NCBI GenBank assembly: GCA_017481185.1
Contig: JAFUPO010000037.1
Span: 1-9,962 of the forward strand
Source of the DNA: Clostridia bacterium
GTDB lineage: Bacteria > Bacillota_A > Clostridia > Christensenellales > Aristaeellaceae
DNA length: 9,962 nucleotides
Direction of reading: 5' to 3'
The position numbers and the translations under genes are program-made. This document shows, in pieces, positions 5,360-9,962 of this stretch. The notes under the pieces were generated by a model that searched no databases, was not told where the DNA came from, and saw nothing but the letters and a program-made list of their open reading frames with translations. Numbering within the stretch: the first letter of the stretch is position 1; each line of letters starts with the position of its first letter.

Positions 5360-6643
5360 TCACAGAATTTCGCCTGTAAGCCCTTCCTGGGTCAGGCCGG
5401 TTATCTTTACCTTTAGAATCTGTCCCTGAATGGCATGGGGGGCTGTTACCTGGATATACTCAGGGGTATACCCTTCCCAAAGCCCATTCTTTTCCTCCTC
5501 GAAAAGGACAGGCGCCGTCTGACCGATCCACTGCTTGCGATAGGCTTGGGAGGTTTCTTCCCCCAAAGCAATCAGCTCACGGGCCCGCTGCTCCTTAACA
5601 GCCTTGGGCAATTGGCCGGGTAGCGCCGCAGCCTTGGTGCCCTCCCGGGGAGAGTAGGGAAACACGTGAATCTTGGCAAAGCCCACAGCTTGGATGGCCT
5701 CGCGGGTCTGCTCGTACTCCTGTTGCGTCTCGCCAGGGAAACCGGTGAGGATGTCTGTGGTAAAGGCGGCCATAGGCCAGGCTTCTTTGAGCAGAGCCAC
5801 CGCCTTCATGTACATGGCCATATTGTAGCGGCGGGCCATACGGGCTAATACCGTATCTGAACCAGATTGCAGCGCCAGGTGGAACTGGGGGCAAAGCTTC
5901 TGGCAGGGCTTGACCTTGGCGATAAACTCCGGGGTGATCAGGGTAGGCTCCAAAGAGCCCAGCCGGATGCGGGAAACCTTGGGCAGTGCGTTAAGCGCCA
6001 CCACCACATCCGCCAGGCGGATGGTATCAGAATGATCCCTGCCATAGCTGGTCAGGTGGATGCCGGTAAGCACCAGTTCTGAAAACCCGGCTTCTGACAG
6101 GCGCCGGGCCTCATCCACCACCTCTGACAGGGGGCGGGAGCGGATAGGCCCCCGAACGCTGGGAATGATGCAGTAGGTGCAATGCCGGTCACAGCCCTCC
6201 TGAATCTTCAAAACAGCCCGGGTATGCTCCTGCTGACTATGGGTGGAAAGGCTTTCGTAGGGAACTGCCTGAAGGCTGTCCACCGCGCAAAGCTGGATGC
6301 CCTCGGCCACGGCCTTTTCAAACAGAGCCACCACGTTATTGCGGTGCTGTGTGCCGATGATCAGGCGGGCGCCGGTCTCCATAAGCTTTTCGCCCAGCCG
6401 CTGGGCCAAGCAGCCGGCAATGATTACCTGGCTGCCGGGATGCAGCCGTGTGACCCGGCGCACGGTTTGGAGGGATTTTTTATCCCCCGTGCCAGTGACC
6501 GTGCAGGTGTTGACCACGTAGACGTCAGCCTTTTGGTCAAAGGGAACCACCTCATAGCCCGCTGCCTGAAAGGCCTCCAGCATGGCCTGGGTGTCATATT
6601 GGTTTACCTTACAGCCTAAGGTGTGAAATGCAATGGTCAGCAA
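5360..6643 (-). CDS. mtaB: tRNA (t6A37) methylthiotransferase MtaB
   Basis: A 427-residue radical-SAM enzyme that adds a methylthio group to N6-threonylcarbamoyladenosine at position 37 of tRNAs decoding ANN codons. The N-terminal UPF0004 domain begins IAFHTLGCKVNQYDT and holds the three cysteines of the auxiliary iron-sulfur cluster (C11, C47, C78). The radical-SAM motif is CDRHCTYC (C151, C155, C158). A C-terminal TRAM domain (about 367-427) binds tRNA. The HTLGCKVNQ signature is that of MtaB and not MiaB or RimO. The best start is a TTG at 6641-6643, which matches the usual N-terminus; GGGGG lies about 10 nt upstream. It overlaps the end of rsmE by 7 nt, so translation is coupled. Confidence 0.96.
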   Translation of the reverse strand: MLTIAFHTLGCKVNQYDTQAMLEAFQAAGYEVVPFDQKADVYVVNTCTVTGTGDKKSLQTVRRVTRLHPGSQVIIAGCLAQRLGEKLMETGARLIIGTQHRNNVVALFEKAVAEGIQLCAVDSLQAVPYESLSTHSQQEHTRAVLKIQEGCDRHCTYCIIPSVRGPIRSRPLSEVVDEARRLSEAGFSELVLTGIHLTSYGRDHSDTIRLADVVVALNALPKVSRIRLGSLEPTLITPEFIAKVKPCQKLCPQFHLALQSGSDTVLARMARRYNMAMYMKAVALLKEAWPMAAFTTDILTGFPGETQQEYEQTREAIQAVGFAKIHVFPYSPREGTKAAALPGQLPKAVKEQRARELIALGEETSQAYRKQWIGQTAPVLFEEEKNGLWEGYTPEYIQVTAPHAIQGQILKVKITGLTQEGLTGEIL

Positions 6644-7365
6644 GGCGTGTTATCCCCCAAATCTCCGTATAGGGTGTATAGGGCGCTTAGAGCGCATAGC
6701 CCAGCAGTTTCTGTCCGAAGGATTCGCGGCCCTAGGGTGACGGGCTCGCCGGGCAACAGGGAGATCTCCTCTGCTGCGATGCCGCCTTCGGGCCCAATGA
6801 GCACGCTGATCTGCGTCAGGTTTGGATGAGCGCGGTGGTAGGTCGTAAGAGAGGCGGAATGTTCATCCTCCCAGGGGATCACCAGAGCGCCGTCAAAGTG
6901 AATTTTGCTCAGGGCGATAGGCGCATGGACCACAGGCACTTGAGCCCTGCCGGACTGCTTGGCAGCCTCCCGGGCGATCTTCTGCCAGCGCTCCTGTTTC
7001 TTTTCGCCGTCCTTACCCTTGAGCTGCACTACGCAGCGCTTCATGGCCACGGGCACAATGGCGTCAACGCCCAGCTCCGTAGCCTTCTGCACAATCAGAT
7101 CCATCTTGTCCCCCTTGGGAAGGCCCTGGTAAAGGGTCACCCGCAAATGGGCTTCGGTGGAGGGCAGGGGCTTCACAATGCGGCAGGTCACCTGATTGTT
7201 GGCTGTGTCTGCAATCTCAGCCAGATAGAGGTGTTCACCGTCCATCAGGGTGATCTCATCCCCAACGCCCAGGCGCATCACCTTCAGGGCATGGTGAGCG
7301 TCGGTAGCCTCCAAACAAGCTGTATGATTGACAATGCCTTTCTCATCGGTGAAAAAACGATTCAT
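6637..7365 (-). CDS. rsmE: 16S rRNA (uracil-1498-N3)-methyltransferase RsmE
   Basis: A 242-residue SPOUT-family enzyme that methylates U1498 in the decoding region of 16S rRNA. The N-terminal part (MNRFFTDEKG, then HHALKVMRLGVGDEITLMDG) is the PUA-like RNA-binding domain. The C-terminal knot carries the SAM-binding sequences VLIGPEGGIAAEEI (188-201) and LGPRILRTETA (211-221). Length is typical. The ATG at 7363-7365 has GGAG 6 nt upstream and matches family N-termini. A TTG at 7420-7422, in frame and 7 nt after GAGGAG, would add 19 basic residues and lies inside the 40-nt palindrome. I consider it less likely. The gene overlaps mtaB by 7 nt. Confidence 0.96.
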   Translation of the reverse strand: MNRFFTDEKGIVNHTACLEATDAHHALKVMRLGVGDEITLMDGEHLYLAEIADTANNQVTCRIVKPLPSTEAHLRVTLYQGLPKGDKMDLIVQKATELGVDAIVPVAMKRCVVQLKGKDGEKKQERWQKIAREAAKQSGRAQVPVVHAPIALSKIHFDGALVIPWEDEHSASLTTYHRAHPNLTQISVLIGPEGGIAAEEISLLPGEPVTLGPRILRTETAGLCALSALYTLYGDLGDNTPC

Positions 7366-7371
7366 ATTTGT

Positions 7372-7393
7372 CTCCAATCGGTTTTCTTTGGAG
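7372..7393 (-). promoter_or_regulatory. Small hairpin that could hide the rsmE ribosome site
   Basis: In the minus-strand transcript CUCCAA (7388-7393) can pair perfectly with UUGGAG (7372-7377), which contains the rsmE Shine-Dalgarno sequence, leaving a 10-nt loop. The stem has only 6 bp, so its effect is uncertain. It lies directly beside the 40-nt palindrome. Confidence 0.35.
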
Positions 7394-7397
7394 GAGC

Positions 7398-7437
7398 GCG
7401 AGGAGGCTTTTCTTGTGCACAAGAAAAGTCTCCTCGC
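7398..7437. repeat. 40-nt near-perfect palindrome between prmA and rsmE
   Basis: Two 20-nt arms meet without a spacer at 7417/7418, with 19 of 20 complementary positions; the mismatch is 7406/7429. In the minus-strand transcript it would form a very stable hairpin 9 nt after the prmA stop. No U run follows on either strand, so it is not a canonical terminator. It may be an RNA processing or stability element, or a remnant of a mobile palindromic repeat. I see no second copy in the window. Confidence 0.85.
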
Positions 7438-7446
7438 ATTATTCTA

Positions 7447-8379
7447 TCACTTCCTGGAAATCATCGCAACCCACTCGCCCTGGCGGCGGATCTCCATGAT
7501 CTGGTAACCGGCAGCGTTCAGGGCGTTGACCACATCCTGCTCCCGCTCCTTGATGATGCCGGAGCAGATGAACAGGCCGCCGGGGGCGATGTGATTGCGC
7601 ACCGGCTGAGACACCATGCAGATAACGTCGGCAATGATGTTGGCCACGCACAGATCGCAGACCTGATCCACATGATCCAAGAGGTTCCCTTCCATCACCT
7701 GAATGGCATCGGACAGGTGGTTGATCTCAACATTTTCCTTAGCCACCTTCACGGCGGTGGGGTCAATATCGATGGCCAGCACATCCTTGGCGCCCAACAG
7801 GGCAGCGCCAATGGCCAGAATACCGGAGCCGGTGCCCAGATCAATGACCCGCATACCAGGGGTCATGTAATCGTCCAGAAGGCCCAGGCACATACCGGTG
7901 GTTTCATGGGTGCCGGTGCCGAAGGCCATGCCGGGATCAATCTGAATGATCTTGTCACCGGGTTGGGCGTCATACTGCTCCCAGGAGGGCTTTACCACCA
8001 GCGAACGGCCGGCTCGAAAAGGCTTGTAGAACTTCTTCCACACCTGGGACCAATCCTCGTCCTTTACCTCGCTGGAGGAAAGCTCCAGGGTCCCCATGCC
8101 GTTGAGAGCCTGCATTTCCCCAAGGCGATTTTTAAGGGAAGCGATGCGCTCGGGCAGCTTTTCATCCAGGGGAAACCAGGCCTGCACCAATACATCCTCA
8201 GGCATATTGTCGATCATGCTTTGATCGATCAGCTCCCAGTAGCCGTTGGGCTTATCAGGGTCAGGAATATCCGCCCGGTCCTGGATCTGGGTGCCATCCG
8301 CCCCCAGGCTCATCATCTGCTGGGATACCAGGTCCGCGCCCTGGGTGGTGGTGTGCACGGTTAATTCAAGCCATTCCAT
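7447..8379 (-). CDS. prmA: Ribosomal protein L11 methyltransferase PrmA
   Basis: A 310-residue enzyme that trimethylates lysines and the N-terminus of ribosomal protein L11. Residues 1 to about 120 are the substrate-recognition domain (MEWLELTVHT). The linker and methyltransferase domain follow: DPGMAFGTGTHETT (148-161), motif I VIDLGTGSGILAI (178-190), acidic AIDIDP (202-207) and motif IV VANIIADV (246-253), all characteristic of PrmA. Length is near the Firmicutes norm. The ATG at 8377-8379 has GGAGG 9 nt upstream, within the 18-nt gap after dnaJ. prmA directly after dnaJ is the classical Firmicutes order and implies co-transcription with the chaperone genes. Confidence 0.97.
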   Translation of the reverse strand: MEWLELTVHTTTQGADLVSQQMMSLGADGTQIQDRADIPDPDKPNGYWELIDQSMIDNMPEDVLVQAWFPLDEKLPERIASLKNRLGEMQALNGMGTLELSSSEVKDEDWSQVWKKFYKPFRAGRSLVVKPSWEQYDAQPGDKIIQIDPGMAFGTGTHETTGMCLGLLDDYMTPGMRVIDLGTGSGILAIGAALLGAKDVLAIDIDPTAVKVAKENVEINHLSDAIQVMEGNLLDHVDQVCDLCVANIIADVICMVSQPVRNHIAPGGLFICSGIIKEREQDVVNALNAAGYQIMEIRRQGEWVAMISRK

Positions 8380-8397
8380 TGCGTAGGGCCTCCTTTG

Positions 8398-9516
8398 TTA
8401 ATTGAACAGATCTTTGACCCGGTCCAGGAAGGATTTGCGGCTTTCGTATTCCTTGCCGGTGGAAACTTCATCGAACTGGCGCAGAAGCTCCTTCTGCTTT
8501 TCGGTCAGCTTCTTGGGGATATCCACCCGCACTCTCACCACTAAATCGCCCTTGTTGGTGGAGCGCAGATAGGGCACGCCCTGGCCCTTCAGGCGGAACT
8601 CATAATCGTTCTGGGTGCCCTCGGGGATATGATACTTCATCTTGCCGCCCAGGGTGGGCACATCTACATCAGCGCCCAGGGCCGCCTGCGTAAAGGAGAT
8701 GGGCAGTTCCAGAAACAGATCATAACCTTCCCGTCGGAAAAGTTTATGGGGTTTTACGGAGATGGTGATATAAAGATCTCCGCTGGGGCCGCCCCTAAGG
8801 CCCGGCTCGCCCTGGCCGTTCATCACGATGGTCTGGCCATTGTCGATGCCGGCAGGCACCTTCACCGTAGCAGTGCGGCGGCGGCGTACCCGCCCCGTAC
8901 CCTGGCAGGAGGTGCACTTATCCACGATCTGCTGGCCGGAGCCGCCGCAGGTGGGGCAGGTGCGCACGGTGACCATAAAGCCGCCCCCGGCGCGAACCTG
9001 ACCGGAGCCGTGGCAGGTGGGGCAGGTCTGGGGCTGGGTGCCGGGCTTGGCGCCGGAGCCCTTGCAGGTATCGCAGTTTTCATTGCGGTAGAAGTCAAAG
9101 GATTTTTCGCAGCCGTTAACGGCTTCCTCAAAGGCAATGCGCAGGTCATACCGCAGGTCGTTGCCCTGCTGTGGCCCGTTCCTCCGGGCGGAAGCGCCGC
9201 CCATCCCGCCGCCGAAAATGGTGTCGAAGATGGAGCCGAAACCGCCGAAATCCGAAAAGTCCTGATAGCCGCCGCCAAAGGGATTGCCGCCCATGGGGCC
9301 GTCGAAGCCGAACTGGTCATACTTGGCCCGCTTTTCAGGGTCAGAGAGCACCTCGTTGGCCTCGTTCAATTCCTTGAAGCGGTCCTCGGCCGTCTTATCG
9401 TTAGGGTGCAGGTCAGGATGACATTCCTTGGCGTGCTTGCGGTAAGCCCGCTTGATTTCATCCTGGGTGGCCTTTTTGTCCACCCCCAGCACCTCGTAAT
9501 AGTCGCGTTTTGCCAT
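8398..9516 (-). CDS. dnaJ: Chaperone protein DnaJ (Hsp40)
   Basis: A 372-residue type I J-protein that delivers substrates to DnaK and stimulates its ATPase. The J domain (1-70) contains HPD at 33-35. A Gly/Phe-rich linker spans about 70-118. The zinc-binding domain has all four CxxCxGxG repeats (C148/C151, C165/C168, C187/C190, C201/C204). The C-terminal substrate-binding beta domains then follow to DRVKDLFN. It is complete. The ATG at 9514-9516 is chosen because AAGGTGG lies 5 nt upstream; an in-frame GTG at 9523-9525 falls in that ribosome site. It lies about 100 nt downstream of dnaK with a stem-loop between (9552-9585), and 18 nt before prmA. Confidence 0.98.
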   Translation of the reverse strand: MAKRDYYEVLGVDKKATQDEIKRAYRKHAKECHPDLHPNDKTAEDRFKELNEANEVLSDPEKRAKYDQFGFDGPMGGNPFGGGYQDFSDFGGFGSIFDTIFGGGMGGASARRNGPQQGNDLRYDLRIAFEEAVNGCEKSFDFYRNENCDTCKGSGAKPGTQPQTCPTCHGSGQVRAGGGFMVTVRTCPTCGGSGQQIVDKCTSCQGTGRVRRRRTATVKVPAGIDNGQTIVMNGQGEPGLRGGPSGDLYITISVKPHKLFRREGYDLFLELPISFTQAALGADVDVPTLGGKMKYHIPEGTQNDYEFRLKGQGVPYLRSTNKGDLVVRVRVDIPKKLTEKQKELLRQFDEVSTGKEYESRKSFLDRVKDLFN

Positions 9517-9551
9517 GTGTACCACCTTTTTTCAGGAACTCAAAACCTCGC

Positions 9552-9585
9552 ATTGCCCACGGCAGAAAATTCCGCCGTGGGCAAT
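9552..9585 (-). terminator. Stem-loop between dnaK and dnaJ, possible attenuator or processing site
   Basis: A perfect 12-bp GC-rich stem (9552-9563 with 9574-9585) has a 10-nt loop. On the minus strand only four T follow after GCGAGG, so it is not a strong intrinsic terminator. A partial stop or RNase processing point here would lower dnaJ expression relative to dnaK, as is known for other dnaK operons. The role is inferred. Confidence 0.6.
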
Positions 9586-9615
9586 CGCTGTGGTCATATT
9601 TTGAGGGGAAGGAAA

Positions 9616-9962
9616 TTACTTCACTTCGCCTTCGGTGTTCACGGTGCCGTCGTCATTCACGGGGGGCTGCTGACCCATATCGGCACCGGCCTGCTGCTGG
9701 TAGATCTTGCCGAACACGGCGTATACCTTCTGGGTGAAGGCGTCCATGCCGTTCTTGATCTCCTCGGCGTTGTTGCCCTCGCGCACCTTCTTGAAGGCGT
9801 CGATCTCGGTCTGGATGGTGGTCTTGTCCTCGTCGGACAGCTTGTCGCCGTTCTCGCGCAGCTGCTTCTCCATTTCGTAGATCAGGGATTGTGCGTGGTT
9901 GAGGGTCTCCACCTCTTCCTTGCGCTTCTTGTCCTGCTCGGCGAACTGCTCGGCTTCCTTCA
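9616..9962 (-). CDS. dnaK: Chaperone protein DnaK (Hsp70), C-terminal end only
   Basis: The last 115 codons of an Hsp70; the 5' part lies beyond the right edge (two bases of a codon are cut). The sequence KEAEQFAEQDKKRKEEVETL matches the start of the helical lid of the substrate-binding domain. NHAQSLIYEMEKQL and GMDAFTQKVYAVFGKIYQQQ match the following lid helices. The tail after the lid (GADMGQQPPVNDDGTVNTEGEVK) is short and lacks the acidic VDAEFEEV-like ending common in bacterial DnaK. The position directly upstream of dnaJ confirms the identity. The operon promoter and any CIRCE element would lie outside the window. Confidence 0.97.
   Translation of the reverse strand, partial: KEAEQFAEQDKKRKEEVETLNHAQSLIYEMEKQLRENGDKLSDEDKTTIQTEIDAFKKVREGNNAEEIKNGMDAFTQKVYAVFGKIYQQQAGADMGQQPPVNDDGTVNTEGEVK

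Noticed and set aside
6826..8364. 512-codon open frame on the plus strand across rsmE and prmA
   Set aside because: It is antisense to two certain genes and passes through the palindrome between them. It shows no recognisable domain or ribosome site.

Overview
The window looks like chromosomal core-genome DNA of a mid-GC Firmicutes bacterium, most likely a member of the Clostridia (inference from gene order, strong AGGAGG-type ribosome sites and classical sigma-A promoters; no species can be named). Every gene I can support is on the minus strand, so transcription runs from high to low coordinates. The very long plus-strand open frames are shadows of these genes.

Right half (9962 to 4587): the distal part of a class I heat-shock operon in its usual Firmicutes order. 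It holds the 3' end of dnaK, then dnaJ, prmA (ribosomal protein L11 methyltransferase), rsmE (16S rRNA m3U1498 methyltransferase), mtaB (tRNA ms2t6A37 methylthiotransferase), a HIT-family nucleotide hydrolase and rpsU (ribosomal protein S21, 57 codons, GTG start). rpsU also has its own promoter and ends at a strong terminator. Two conspicuous intergenic structures lie inside the operon: a 12-bp stem-loop between dnaK and dnaJ, and a 40-nt near-perfect palindrome between prmA and rsmE.

Middle (4541 to 1165): a TRM11/UPF0020-type methyltransferase with its own promoter, then rho and rpmE (zinc-type L31). The rpmE gene has its own extended -10 promoter and a textbook intrinsic terminator. The Rho protein is much longer than the standard form. 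It carries about 180 residues of low-complexity sequence between its N-terminal helix domain and its RNA-binding domain, including regularly spaced Tyr-Arg five-residue repeats.

Left end (1155 to 1): a two-gene cassette of a small XRE/Cro-type repressor overlapping a small membrane protein gene, driven by a near-consensus promoter whose -35 box is one arm of a perfect inverted repeat (a probable auto-operator). The membrane protein gene contains an in-frame TAA after codon 108, followed by 39 further codons that read as the missing last membrane helix. It looks like a recent nonsense mutation. The window ends inside a DUF1385 (YqhQ-like) gene, which often lies near rpmE, prmC and prfA in Clostridia.

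Most genes serve protein synthesis and quality control (chaperones, ribosomal proteins, rRNA, tRNA and ribosomal-protein modification) or transcription termination. The most interesting points are the Rho insertion, the nonsense-interrupted membrane gene with its XRE operator, and the prmA-rsmE palindrome.
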